31,653 nt of DNA from CAZABC01 sp964483405. GTDB lineage: Bacteria > Chloroflexota > Limnocylindria > Limnocylindrales > CSP1-4. Shown piece after piece: positions 7,404-16,581 of this stretch. Every line of letters begins with the position of its first letter. Position 1 is the first letter of the stretch. The notes under the pieces were generated by a model. That model was not told the DNA's origin. It was given only the letters and a program-made list of their open reading frames with translations, and searched no databases. Made by a program: the position numbers and the translations under genes. Location: positions 1-31,653 of the forward strand of contig CAZABC010000026.1 in NCBI GenBank assembly GCA_964483405.1. Direction: 5' to 3'.

Positions 7404-7438
7404 CGCCCCGGATCGTCAGGCGCCGACGATCGGCTGGC
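7392..7438. terminator. Nested inverted repeat at a convergent junction, probable bidirectional terminator
   Basis: An outer pair GCCAGCCG (7392-7399) and CGGCTGGC (7431-7438) encloses an inner pair GATCGTC (7411-7417) and GACGATC (7425-7431). The two share C7431, so both cannot be fully paired at once. The structure runs into the coding ends of both convergent genes and has no T-tract, so an intrinsic terminator of the classical kind is not shown. Confidence 0.55.
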
Positions 7439-8171
7439 CCCGCCGCAGGCTCCCGGCCCGGTCCGCCCACATCCGCAGGCGGAGCGACCAGAAGTCCTTC
7501 ACGGCCCGGCCGATGACCGACGGCTTCGCGCCGGTCGGCGACCCCGCCGTCCGCGGGTAGTGCGGCACGCCGACCTCGACGATCCGCGCCCCGCTCGCCC
7601 CGAGCTTGATGAGGAGCTCGGCCGAGAAGAACGCACCGCCGGACTCGACCCGGACGGCCCCCAGCGCCTCGCGCCGCAGGAGCTTGCAGGCGCAGTCGAC
7701 GTCGCGGACCCGCAGGCCGAAGAAGACCCGGTTGGCGAGCCGGTAGATCCGGGCGTAGACCCTGCGGATCGGCGGGTCGGCGCGCTCGATGCGATAGCCG
7801 GCGACGACGTCGGGGCGGTCCGCGCCCGCGGCCCGATCGATGAGCCGGCCGAGGTCGGCGACCCGGAACTGGCGGTCGCCGTCGGTGAAGGCGACGAGCT
7901 CGTAGCGCGCGGCCCGGAACCCCGAGCGCAGGGCCGCCCCGTAGCCGAGGTTGATCGGGTGGTGGACGGCCCGGACGACGTCTGGGTGGTCGCCGGCGAG
8001 GCGGTCGGCGATCGCCGGGGTCGCGTCGCGCGAGCCGTCGTCGACGACGATGATCTCGAACCGCTCGGCGAGGCCGGGCAGGGTCGCGAGCGCCTCCTCG
8101 ACGAGCCCCTCGACGTTCGCCTCCTCGTCGTGCGCCGGGAAGAAGTACGACAGCTCGGCGACCCGGCTCAT
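7416..8171 (-). CDS. GT2 family glycosyltransferase, polyprenyl-phosphate sugar synthase type
   Basis: The 251-residue protein is a GT-A fold family 2 enzyme. It has the nucleotide-binding start FPAHDEEANVEGLVEEAL, the VDDGSRD motif at 43-49, NLGYGAALRSGF at 74-85 and the metal-binding DGD in FTDGDRQF at 95-102. Overall it resembles dolichyl/polyprenyl-phosphate mannose or glucose synthases but lacks C-terminal membrane helices. It would load a sugar from a nucleotide donor onto a polyprenyl phosphate at the inner membrane face. Its ATG overlaps the stop of the DUF2723 gene (ATGA), so the likely users of its product are the two GT-C enzymes upstream in the same operon. The exact sugar cannot be read from sequence. 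Confidence 0.85.
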   Translation of the reverse strand: MSRVAELSYFFPAHDEEANVEGLVEEALATLPGLAERFEIIVVDDGSRDATPAIADRLAGDHPDVVRAVHHPINLGYGAALRSGFRAARYELVAFTDGDRQFRVADLGRLIDRAAGADRPDVVAGYRIERADPPIRRVYARIYRLANRVFFGLRVRDVDCACKLLRREALGAVRVESGGAFFSAELLIKLGASGARIVEVGVPHYPRTAGSPTGAKPSVIGRAVKDFWSLRLRMWADRAGSLRRGQPIVGA

Positions 8172-9775
8172 CGATCACCCCGCTGGCCGTCGATCCGGAC
8201 GAGGCTCGGCCCGCCGGGCACGGCGATGTCGGTCGAGCGGTAGCGGCGGACGATCGCGGCGATGTCGGCCGGCGACACGCGGATGGCGTACACGGGCCGC
8301 AGCCCGAGGTTGGCGTCGATCACGTCGGTGAACTCTCCAAGTCCCTCGTCGAGGCGGGTCCGGTCGTCCACGATCCGGAGATCGGGGCGCCGCCCCTCGA
8401 CGTGCTGTGCGTACCATAGCGGCGTCGACCAGTTCCACCACGAGACGACGACCGCGCCGGGCGGGAGCGCCGCGAGCGCCCCCTCGAGCCACTGCCGGCC
8501 GGTGTCCCCCCGGGCATCGACCGCCGGCCACCGCCCGGGCAGCGCGACGACGGTCGGCGCCAGGAGGATGACCCCGGCGACCGCCCCGCCGGCCAGGGCC
8601 ACCGCGCGCCGCTCCCGGCGACGGGTCGCCCCCACCAGTCCCGGCCTCGGCGAGCCGCCGCGCGCGCCGGCGAGCGCGCCGACCGCCGTGTCGACGAGGG
8701 TCGCGGCCCCGACGGCGAGCCAGGTCCAGGCGACGAGGACCGGCCCCGCGTAGTACCGCCCGATGGCCGCGTTGTCGTACGAGATGGCGAACAGGACGGT
8801 GAAGAGGGCGGTCGAGCCGGTGAGGGCGGCGTAGGCGGGCCGGCGCGCCGCGACGGCGACGAAGGCGATCGCGGCGAGCGGCCCGAGCGGCCCGAGCTCG
8901 CGCCGGGCGACCCCGAGGACCGCTCCGAGGGTCGCCCCCGGGTCCGCCCAGGGCGCGTCGAAGGCGCCCCCGAACTGCGTCCCGAGGACGACGTACCAGA
9001 ACCCTTCCCAGGTGTCCGGCCGGCCGTAGACCAGGGACGCCGGGAACGGCCCGGCACGGAGCGGCAGTTGGAGGTACAGGACGGCGGGGATCCCGATCGC
9101 CAGCGCCGCCGCGGCGGCGACGAGCGAGCGTCGCCGGAGGATCGTCGGCTCCACGAGCAGGACGAAGGCGGCGATCCCGGGCGCGGCGAGGACGACCAGG
9201 CGGTGGTTGGCGAGGGCGAGGCCGACGAGGGCCGCGGCGGCGAGCAGCCAGCCGTCGGCCGGCCGCCTCGCCCGCCGCCGCTCGGCCCAGCCGACGAGGG
9301 CGACCAGGAGGAGCGCGACGAGGGCGAGATGGAGGGCGTGGACGTCGGCCCGGCTGCCGAGCCCCCAGGCCACCGGGGTCGCCGCCAGCCCGAGCCCGAC
9401 GGGCATGGCGATGACGAGCCGACCGGTCAGCTGGGTCGCGACCACGACGGTCCCCGCGGCCGCCACGCCGAGCAGCAGCGCCGAGAGGGCGCTCATCGCC
9501 AGCGCCGGCGACCCGAGTGGGCCGAGGGCGACCGAGGCGAGCCAGCCGAGCAGGACGTAGGCCGGGAACCCGGTGGGGTGCATCGTCCCGAGCAGCGGCG
9601 GGATCGTCTGCGCCTCCGCGGTGTCCCAGACCCCGACGTCCCGCAGGAGCGTCGACCAGGCGAGCCCGACGGCGATCGACCCGACGAGGAGCGCCGCCGG
9701 CAGCGTCCGCACCTCGGCCGGAAGCCGGCCCGCCGCCGCCGTAGCCGCGCCCGCGCCGCCCCGCCGCCGCGTCAC
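8168..9775 (-). CDS. DUF2723 (TMEM260-like) GT-C membrane glycosyltransferase
   Basis: This is a 535-residue polytopic membrane protein. The DUF2723 hallmark is in the first extracytoplasmic loop: VWDTAEAQTIPPLLGTMHP with the acidic pair near residues 51-54, and HPTGFPAYVLLG at 66-77. About ten hydrophobic segments follow (for example LVIAMPVGLGLAATPVAWGL). The soluble C-terminal part (about 420-535) has WWNWSTPLWYAQ and looks extracytoplasmic. DUF2723 proteins belong to the GT-C superfamily, and TMEM260 is an eukaryotic protein O-mannosyltransferase of this group. The GTG at 9775 overlaps the stop of the preceding gene; another in-frame GTG lies one codon upstream. Confidence 0.85.
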   Translation of the reverse strand: MTRRRGGAGAATAAAGRLPAEVRTLPAALLVGSIAVGLAWSTLLRDVGVWDTAEAQTIPPLLGTMHPTGFPAYVLLGWLASVALGPLGSPALAMSALSALLLGVAAAGTVVVATQLTGRLVIAMPVGLGLAATPVAWGLGSRADVHALHLALVALLLVALVGWAERRRARRPADGWLLAAAALVGLALANHRLVVLAAPGIAAFVLLVEPTILRRRSLVAAAAALAIGIPAVLYLQLPLRAGPFPASLVYGRPDTWEGFWYVVLGTQFGGAFDAPWADPGATLGAVLGVARRELGPLGPLAAIAFVAVAARRPAYAALTGSTALFTVLFAISYDNAAIGRYYAGPVLVAWTWLAVGAATLVDTAVGALAGARGGSPRPGLVGATRRRERRAVALAGGAVAGVILLAPTVVALPGRWPAVDARGDTGRQWLEGALAALPPGAVVVSWWNWSTPLWYAQHVEGRRPDLRIVDDRTRLDEGLGEFTDVIDANLGLRPVYAIRVSPADIAAIVRRYRSTDIAVPGGPSLVRIDGQRGDR

Positions 9776-11277
9776 CACCCGAGCACCTTGCTCCAGGCCA
9801 GGCCCCACAGGTTCACCGCGATCGAGGCCGCGATGAGCAGCGCGACGCCGATCCGGACCCCGCCGAGCCGCTCCATGCCGAGGGCGACGAGGAGCAGGAC
9901 GAACGGCAGGTAGTCGTTGCTGAAGCGGTAGCCGAACTGGACCCAGCCCTGCGAGAAGTGCATCAGGTCGAAGACCGCGATGAGGAGGGTCGCCAGCGCC
10001 GCCCCGGTCACGAGCCGACCCCTGCCCCAGCCCCGGAGCGCGGGCAGGCCGAGCAGCAGCGCCGGGCTCGCGAGGAGGAGGCTCATCCCGTCGGCCCGCG
10101 GGCGGACGTACGGACAGGACGCCTCGAACCAGCCGCGGACGGCGTCGGCGCTCGGACAGGGCGGCAGGATCTCGGGCAGCCCGGCGAGCATGAGGCGGAG
10201 GTTCTGGGGGATGTAGCGGGGGTCCTCGACCAGCCAGTCGGCGTGGTACTCGAGGTACGGGAAGAGGAGCGGATAGAAACCGATCTCCTGGCGGTAGAGG
10301 TACTCGTACGCGGGGTGGAAGAGATGGCCCGTCGTCACGACGTTGTAGACGAGGAGCCCGACCAGCGGCAGGGCGGCGCCGACGGCGGCCGAGAGCCCCC
10401 GGCGGCGCCAGCCACCGCCGGACCCGACGAGGACGAGGAACGGCAGCCCGAGGGCGATCGGTAGCCGCGCCGTCGCCGCGAGGCCGAGCAGGACGCCGGC
10501 CAGGACCTGGCGGCCATCCAGCGGCCACCAGCCGCCCGCCACGGGCCCGCCAGCGCCGTCCAGCCCCGTCGGTGGCGCGGGGCTCCGCTCGGCCGCGTGG
10601 GCCGCCCCTGGGGCGGCTGGGACGGCCCCCCGATCCTCCCAGCCGTCGTGGGCCGCGGCCGCGACGGCCCGGGGATCGCCGCCGAGCGCGACGTCGATGG
10701 CGAAGAACGTCAGCCCGACGGCGACGACGTGGGCGAAGTACCACGTCGAGCCGAGCTGGGCGGTGTACCAGAAGACGGTCCCGAGCCCGAACAGGAGCGT
10801 GGTGGCGAGGCGGACCGAGGGCCGGACCGGGAGGCGGCCGAGGACGACGTAGGCGAGCCCGACGACGAGCGCGCCGAGGACGGCCGCCACCAGCTCCGCG
10901 TCGGTCGCCAGCCCGAAGATCGCGACGAGCGGCAGGAGGACGACCGCCGGCAGGGGCGGGAACGGGATGAGCGCCCGGCCGGTCCGCTCGCCGGCCGCAT
11001 CGCGGAGCGGCAGGACGTCCTGGAAGTGGGCGTTCGAGCCGCCCAGGCCGTCGGCGGCCATGACCGGGTACCGGATGGCCGTCTCGCCCTCGAGCCAGGC
11101 CGACGCCTGCCAGACGAAGTGGTCGTAGGCGTTGGTCCGGATCGGGTCGCTCGCGACGTAGACGACGAGCATCACGAAGACGACCGCGAGACCCACCCCG
11201 ACGGCGGCTCGGTCGGCTCGGTCGGCGATCGGCCCCGGATCGGTCGGCGGGGCCCCCCGTGCTAGACTCCGGTCCAC
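9772..11277 (-). CDS. Polytopic membrane protein, probable GT-C glycosyltransferase
   Basis: About 501 residues with roughly ten hydrophobic helices. The first is VGLAVVFVMLVVYVASD, followed by a loop with NAYDHFVWQASAWLEGE, which resembles the acidic first loop of GT-C enzymes. Later segments include FWYTAQLGSTWYFAHVVAVGLTFFAID, a Pro/Ala-rich loop, and GYRFSNDYLPFVLLLVALG near the C-terminus. I do not recognise a named family, and GT-C membership is inferred from topology, the loop and its neighbours. The start is uncertain: I chose the GTG at 11277, which leaves room for the divergent gene. An open frame extends to 11367 inside that gene. Its stop overlaps the DUF2723 start. Confidence 0.7.
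   Translation of the reverse strand: MDRSLARGAPPTDPGPIADRADRAAVGVGLAVVFVMLVVYVASDPIRTNAYDHFVWQASAWLEGETAIRYPVMAADGLGGSNAHFQDVLPLRDAAGERTGRALIPFPPLPAVVLLPLVAIFGLATDAELVAAVLGALVVGLAYVVLGRLPVRPSVRLATTLLFGLGTVFWYTAQLGSTWYFAHVVAVGLTFFAIDVALGGDPRAVAAAAHDGWEDRGAVPAAPGAAHAAERSPAPPTGLDGAGGPVAGGWWPLDGRQVLAGVLLGLAATARLPIALGLPFLVLVGSGGGWRRRGLSAAVGAALPLVGLLVYNVVTTGHLFHPAYEYLYRQEIGFYPLLFPYLEYHADWLVEDPRYIPQNLRLMLAGLPEILPPCPSADAVRGWFEASCPYVRPRADGMSLLLASPALLLGLPALRGWGRGRLVTGAALATLLIAVFDLMHFSQGWVQFGYRFSNDYLPFVLLLVALGMERLGGVRIGVALLIAASIAVNLWGLAWSKVLGW
11260..11268 (+). promoter_or_regulatory. Extended -10 promoter element for the dual GT-C gene
   Basis: TGCTAGACT fits the extended -10 form TGnTAnnnT, with the hexamer TAGACT at 11263-11268. 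Transcription would start near 11275, about 30 bases before the GTG at 11307 and downstream of the good Shine-Dalgarno site's upstream edge. No clear -35 box is seen, as expected for extended -10 promoters. It lies inside the likely 5' end of the divergent gene. Confidence 0.5.
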
Positions 11278-11306
11278 CTCAGCGCTCGTGCAGGAGGCCG
11301 AACCGC

Positions 11307-14300
11307 GTGTCGGACCTCGTGGCGAGCCGGCCCGATCGGGTCGCGAGCGGGTCGTCCACGGAGACACGACGGGCGGCGGGCGCGCTCGCGGGCCTCATCG
11401 TGGCCGGGCTCGCCCTCCGGCTCATCATCGCATACCTCCTCCCCGGGTCCGGCTTCGAGGTCGACCGCAACGCCTTCCTCTTCTGGGCGGCGAACCTCGC
11501 CCAGGACGGACCGTGGGGGTTCTACGACCGGCCGTTCTTCCACGACTACACGCCGGGCTTCCTCTACGTCCTGTGGGCCCTCGGCATGGTCGGCCAGGCG
11601 ATCGGCGGGCTGGGTGACCTCGTCAAGCTGCCGGCGATCGTCTCGGACCTCGTCCTCGCCTGGCTCGCCTTCGCGATGGTCCGCGACCTCGGCGGCGGCG
11701 ATCGACGGGCCCTCGTCGCCGCGGCGATCGTCCTCTTCGTCCCGGTCACCTGGTTCGACAGCGTCGTCTGGGGCCAGGTCGACTCGTTCGGGCTGATCTT
11801 CGTCCTCCTCGCGATCCGGGCGACGTGGCGCGAGCGCTGGGAGCTCGCAGCGGTCTTCGGGACGATGGCGGCGATCACCAAGCCGCAGCTCGGGATCGTC
11901 GTGCCGATCGTCGCCGCGGTCGTCCTGTCGCGGACCCTCCTCGACCGACGCCATGACGCGCCGGACCCGCCGCCGGATCGCGGCGGGTCCGGTCCGCTCG
12001 CGCGGCTGCGCGACTGGACCCGCCGCGAGCGGGGCCCGGTCCGGATCCTCACGACCGCGGGGACCGGCCTGGCGACGGCGTTCCTGCTGTGCCTGCCGTT
12101 CGGGCTGTCGTTGCCCGGGCTCATCGAGCAGATCGTCGAGACCGCCGGTGGCTACCCGTACCTCACCGTCAACGCCTACAACCCGTGGGCGCTCGTCACC
12201 GACGCGAACGGCGGCGGGCTCGCGGCGACCGGCCAGTGGCTGTGCGATGCCGTCGTCCCGGACCGCTGCGCCGAGGCGGTGACGTTCGGGCCGTTCTGGG
12301 CGGTCTTCGTCGGGTCGACGCTGCTCCTCGCGGTCATCGCCCTCGTCATGGCGGTCGTCGCCCGGAGCCCGGACCGGCTGACGGTCCTCGTCGCGCTGTG
12401 CGTCCTGTCGATCGCCTTCTTCGTCGTCCCGACCCGCGTCCACGAGCGCTACCTGTACCCGTTCTTCATCGTCGGGGCGATCCTCGCTGCCGTGTCGTGG
12501 CGCTGGGCGGTGGCCTACGCGGTCCTTGCCGTCGCCAACTTCCTGAACATGTACGTCGTCCTGACGACGCTCTACCCGGGCAACCCGAGCATCGAGGACT
12601 GGCTCGGCATCGGGCCGGCGATCCGCTCGCCGGCGGGCATCACTGCGATCGCGGTCGCCCATCTCGCCGGCTTCGTCTGGGCCGTCGCCCAGCTCCGACC
12701 GGGCGCGCGGGCGACGCTCGCCCGCGATGTCGCCGGCGTGCCGCCGCCGGATCCCGCCGGGGTCGACGACGTCGTCGTCGCCGACGACCGCGACGATATC
12801 GCCGCCGCGGACGCCCCAGGGCCGCCGGTGGCGCTCGACCCCGACGTCGCCGCATGGGCGAGGGGCCGGCTCGGGTTCCTCCGCGGGCCCGGCATCCGGC
12901 CCGACCGCTCGGCGAGCCTCGATGGCGAGCCGGGCGGGCGGCTCGGGCGGCTCGACATCTGGCTGCTCGTCGTCCTGCTCGTCGCGACCGGGACGTTCCG
13001 GCTGCACCGGCTCGACGAGCCCCTGACGATGCACTTCGACGAGGTCTACCACGCCCGGACGGCGACCGAGTTCCTGCAGTCCTGGCGGTACGGCATCGAC
13101 CACGACATCTACGAGTACACCCACCCGCATCTCGCGAAGTACGCCATGGCGGCCGGGATCGTCCTGTTCGGCGACGGCTCGGGCACGGCCGAGAGCGCCA
13201 TCGGCGTCCCCGTCCGCGACGCGGCGATCGAGCCCCGCTGGGAGGATCCCGCCCGGCCCGACGCGGTCAACGGCGACCGGGTGTACGTGGCCACGGGCAG
13301 CGAGACCCGGGCCTTCGACCTCCGGACCCGCCAGCTCGCCGCGACGATCGTCGCCCCTGGCGCGACGTCCGTCGGCGTGTCGCGCTCGGACCACCGCCTG
13401 TACGTCGGGACGGACGCGGGGGCGGTCCTCGTCCTCGACACCGCGACCGCGCTCGACCCCTTCCGCGAGGTCGCGCCGGGGATGTCCGGCGAGGCGACAC
13501 CCGACCCGTTCGCGACGGTCGGCGCTCCGGTCGCGCGGATCCTCGCCACCGGCGACGGCGCGAGCGTCGTCGTCGCGACGACCGACGACCAGCTCGTCGT
13601 CCTCGACGCGTTCACCGGGGGCGAGCGCGGGCGCCGGACGATCGTCGGCATCGCCCAGCTCGCGGAGGGTGGCTCCGGTGACGCGCTCGTCGCCCGGCCG
13701 GGCGAGATCGCCGACCCGGACGTGGCGGCGGCCGTGCTGGCGGGGATCACGGCCGGCTCGGTCGACACGTACGTCGCGCTGCTCGGCTCGGGCGCCGCCG
13801 AGGTCGTCGTCCCGGGCGCCCTCGAAGCGGCCGACCGAGCCGAGCTGGGCGCGGCGATCGCCGACGGCCGGCTCACCGGCCTCGCGGTCGAGCCGCGGGC
13901 CCGGGTCGCCGTCGCCGGCCAGGACGGCGTCACCTTCGTCTCGACGACCGACGCCTCGATCGTCGAGACGATCTCGCTCGAGGCGCCGGTCCGCGGCATC
14001 GCGACGATCACCGGCCTCGGCGACGACCTCCTGTATGCGACCGCCGGGTCGTCCTACTGGGTCCTGCGGATGGACGGCCCCGACGCCGCCGACCCGCGGG
14101 TCGACCGCGAGCACCCGCTGCCCGGGGCCGGCGGCTGGGTCGCCTACGACTCGGCGGCCCAGCTCGTCGAGGTGCTCGGCGAGCGGCCGGAGGGCGGCCC
14201 GACGGTCTACACGATCGAGCCGCACGGGAACTCGGTCTTCCAGGACGTCCCGCTGGCGTTCCAGCCGACGGCCTGGGCGCTCGACGAGGCGCCGCGATAT

Positions 14301-16559
14301 CCCGGCGAGGACCGCCAGGAGGTGCTCACATTCGCGGCCGACGGGACGACCGCCGCCGTCGACATCGGCAACGTGGCCGTCGCCTGGCGGCTGCCGGGCG
14401 TCCTCGCCGGCCTGCTCGCCGCGGCGGCGCTGTATCTCCTCGGCCGGATCCTCTTCCGCCGCAGGGCGGTCGCGGTCGCCCTCGCCGCCTTCGTCCTCGT
14501 CGACCCGATGTTCTTCGTCCAGAGCCGGATCGCGATGAACGACGTCTACGCGGGGCTCTTCATCGTCGCGGCGGTCGCGCTGTTCGCGGCCATCTGGACC
14601 GGAGCCTGGCGCGGTCGCGGGTCGTTCGCCTTCGGCCTGCCGCTCGTCGGCGTCCTGCTCGGCCTCGCCCTCGCCTCGAAGTGGGTCGCCGCGTACGCCA
14701 TCGGTGCGATCGTCGTCCTCGTCCTCGTCCGGTCGGCGCTCGGCCGGCTGCTGCTCATCCTCGGCCTGATCGGGCTGACCGCCGTCCTCGGCTTCGCGGC
14801 GATCGACGTGGAGGCCGGGGCGACGGGCGGCCCGAACTTCACCTTCCTCGCGATCATGGTGGCGCTGACGATCGCCGCCGCGGTCGTGGCCGTCCTCCGG
14901 CCGGTCGCCTGGACCGACGACGAGACCCGCTTCGCGGTCGGCGCCCCGCTCGCCGCCGGCGTCGGCCTGTTCCTGGTCGGCCTCGCCGTCCCGGGCGCCA
15001 GCTCGGTCGTGGCCCCAGGGCCCGCCGCCGTCCCGCTGGTGCCGGCCCTGGCCTTCGGTCTGGTCGCCCTCGCCGTCGTCGCCCTCGTCGCGTTCAACGT
15101 CGCCGGCCGGGTCGGGTTCGGCCCGCTCGCCGCCCCGCCGGCGCCCACCGATCCCGCCCGGCTCCTGCCGCCGGCCGCGCCCGCCCCGGAGGGCTGGCTC
15201 CGGCTCGGCTCGGGACTCGGCGTGCCGGCGGCCTGGATCGCGGTGTCGCTGGCGGCCGTCCCGCTTGCCGTCTACATCCTGCTGTACATCCCGTGGGCGC
15301 TCCTCGACGGCCACCAGCTCGTCCCCGGCTGGCCCGAGGGCCACACCGGCCAGACGCTGTGGGACCTCACCCGCTCGATGTACGACTACCACGACAACCT
15401 GCGGGCGACCCACCCGGCCGCCTCGCCGTGGTGGGCCTGGCCGCTCGACCTCAAGCCCGTCTGGTTCTACCAGGGCAGCTTCGCCGGCGACACCGCCGCG
15501 GCGATCTACGACCACGGCAGCCTCGTCAGCTGGTGGCTGGCCGTCCCGGCGATGGCCTTCGTGGCCTGGCAGGCCTGGGCCCGGCGGAGCCTCGCCCTCG
15601 CCCTGGTCCTGATCCTCTTCCTGAGCCTCTGGATCCCGTGGGCGCGGATCGATCGGGCCACCTTCCAGTACCACTGGTACACGAGCCTGCCGTTCACCCT
15701 CCTCGCGCTCGGGTACTTCGTCGCCGAGCTGTGGCACGGCCCGTCACGGCGGACCTGGCTCCTCGCTCGCGTCGCCGCCGCGATCGCGGTCATGGGGCCG
15801 GTCATCCTCTGGCTCGGCAAGGCGCCACTGTGCGTCCTCGCCGGCGTCGAGCAGGTGAACCCGGGCTCACCGGCGTGCGTCGGCGACCCGGGCCAGCTCG
15901 TCGTCACCGCCAGGATCGCCGGCGTCGTCGCCGTCGTCCTGGTGACGACCGCCGCGCTCGTCTGGCAGCTCCTCCATCTCGACCGGCCGACGGCGGACGG
16001 ACGGCCGGCCGGGGGCTCGCGCCTCGCGATGCTCGCCGGCACGGTCGCCGGCGGGGCCGCGGCGCTCCTGGTGGCCGGGCTGCTCCTGCCCGACACGGCG
16101 ATCGTCGACGTGCCGAACCTGCGGGCCGAGGTCGTGGCGCTCTTCCTGGCGATCCCGCTCGGGGCCGTCGCCTGGGTCGTCCTCACCGCCCGCGACGCGC
16201 GCCGGTTCGCCGCCGGCGCGGTCCTCGCCGCGGCGATCTGGACGGTCGTCCTCTACCCGAACATCGCCGCGCTGCCCGTGCCGTCGGTCCTCGTCAACGC
16301 CTACCAGGGGATCCTGCCGACGTACCTCTACCCGTTCCAGTTCGCGGTCAACACCGACCCGGCCGTCGACGGCGGCGGGCTGCTGACGGCGGGGGCGGCG
16401 ATCCTCGGGGCCGCGCTCGCGCTCACCGTCGGCGTCGTCGCCTACAGCGCCTGGACGTGGCGGCTCAGCCTGGCCGAGCGGGCCGTCGCCGGCTCGCCCG
16501 GCGACGCCCCCGGCGACCGACCGGGCGACGACCCCGCCCCGGCCGGCGGGACCGCCTGA
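11307..16559 (+). CDS. Dual GT-C glycosyltransferase fusion with inserted propeller-like domain (second half PMT family)
   Basis: A 1750-residue membrane protein. The first half (about 25-470) is a GT-C enzyme with FEVDRNAFLFW at 50-60, WGQVDSFG at 155-162, TKPQLG near 192 and VHERYLYPFF. A charged linker (about 480-550) leads to a PMT-family half: FDEVYHARTATEF with the catalytic DE at 578-579, and HPHLAKYAMAAGIVLFG. About 400 residues rich in short strands (about 625-1015, such as RVYVATGSETRAFDL) then interrupt it before WRLPGVLAGLLAAA, DPMFFVQSRIAMNDVY and ASKWVAAYA. The C-terminus has the PMT four-helix part (WWAWPLDLKPVWFY, YHWYTSLPF) and about four further helices. PMT enzymes transfer mannose from polyprenyl-phosphate mannose to protein Ser/Thr outside the membrane. 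GTG 11307 has AGGAGG 9 bp upstream. Fusion and insertion are visible; donor and acceptor are inferred. Confidence 0.85.
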   Translation: MSDLVASRPDRVASGSSTETRRAAGALAGLIVAGLALRLIIAYLLPGSGFEVDRNAFLFWAANLAQDGPWGFYDRPFFHDYTPGFLYVLWALGMVGQAIGGLGDLVKLPAIVSDLVLAWLAFAMVRDLGGGDRRALVAAAIVLFVPVTWFDSVVWGQVDSFGLIFVLLAIRATWRERWELAAVFGTMAAITKPQLGIVVPIVAAVVLSRTLLDRRHDAPDPPPDRGGSGPLARLRDWTRRERGPVRILTTAGTGLATAFLLCLPFGLSLPGLIEQIVETAGGYPYLTVNAYNPWALVTDANGGGLAATGQWLCDAVVPDRCAEAVTFGPFWAVFVGSTLLLAVIALVMAVVARSPDRLTVLVALCVLSIAFFVVPTRVHERYLYPFFIVGAILAAVSWRWAVAYAVLAVANFLNMYVVLTTLYPGNPSIEDWLGIGPAIRSPAGITAIAVAHLAGFVWAVAQLRPGARATLARDVAGVPPPDPAGVDDVVVADDRDDIAAADAPGPPVALDPDVAAWARGRLGFLRGPGIRPDRSASLDGEPGGRLGRLDIWLLVVLLVATGTFRLHRLDEPLTMHFDEVYHARTATEFLQSWRYGIDHDIYEYTHPHLAKYAMAAGIVLFGDGSGTAESAIGVPVRDAAIEPRWEDPARPDAVNGDRVYVATGSETRAFDLRTRQLAATIVAPGATSVGVSRSDHRLYVGTDAGAVLVLDTATALDPFREVAPGMSGEATPDPFATVGAPVARILATGDGASVVVATTDDQLVVLDAFTGGERGRRTIVGIAQLAEGGSGDALVARPGEIADPDVAAAVLAGITAGSVDTYVALLGSGAAEVVVPGALEAADRAELGAAIADGRLTGLAVEPRARVAVAGQDGVTFVSTTDASIVETISLEAPVRGIATITGLGDDLLYATAGSSYWVLRMDGPDAADPRVDREHPLPGAGGWVAYDSAAQLVEVLGERPEGGPTVYTIEPHGNSVFQDVPLAFQPTAWALDEAPRYPGEDRQEVLTFAADGTTAAVDIGNVAVAWRLPGVLAGLLAAAALYLLGRILFRRRAVAVALAAFVLVDPMFFVQSRIAMNDVYAGLFIVAAVALFAAIWTGAWRGRGSFAFGLPLVGVLLGLALASKWVAAYAIGAIVVLVLVRSALGRLLLILGLIGLTAVLGFAAIDVEAGATGGPNFTFLAIMVALTIAAAVVAVLRPVAWTDDETRFAVGAPLAAGVGLFLVGLAVPGASSVVAPGPAAVPLVPALAFGLVALAVVALVAFNVAGRVGFGPLAAPPAPTDPARLLPPAAPAPEGWLRLGSGLGVPAAWIAVSLAAVPLAVYILLYIPWALLDGHQLVPGWPEGHTGQTLWDLTRSMYDYHDNLRATHPAASPWWAWPLDLKPVWFYQGSFAGDTAAAIYDHGSLVSWWLAVPAMAFVAWQAWARRSLALALVLILFLSLWIPWARIDRATFQYHWYTSLPFTLLALGYFVAELWHGPSRRTWLLARVAAAIAVMGPVILWLGKAPLCVLAGVEQVNPGSPACVGDPGQLVVTARIAGVVAVVLVTTAALVWQLLHLDRPTADGRPAGGSRLAMLAGTVAGGAAALLVAGLLLPDTAIVDVPNLRAEVVALFLAIPLGAVAWVVLTARDARRFAAGAVLAAAIWTVVLYPNIAALPVPSVLVNAYQGILPTYLYPFQFAVNTDPAVDGGGLLTAGAAILGAALALTVGVVAYSAWTWRLSLAERAVAGSPGDAPGDRPGDDPAPAGGTA

Positions 16560-16560
16560 C

Positions 16561-16581
16561 GGCCGAACGGGTCGATCGGCC
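16561..16581. terminator. Inverted repeat at a convergent junction
   Basis: GGCCGA (16561-16566) and TCGGCC (16576-16581) form a 6-bp stem with a 9-base loop. It fills the entire 21-bp gap between the GT-C fusion and the PimA-like gene and touches the latter's stop codon. There is no T-tract. Confidence 0.45.

Noticed and set aside
11262..15737. A 1491-codon open frame on the minus strand opposite the GT-C fusion
   Set aside because: Same reason: highly charged, no hydrophobic or domain pattern, exactly opposite a protein with many membrane helices.
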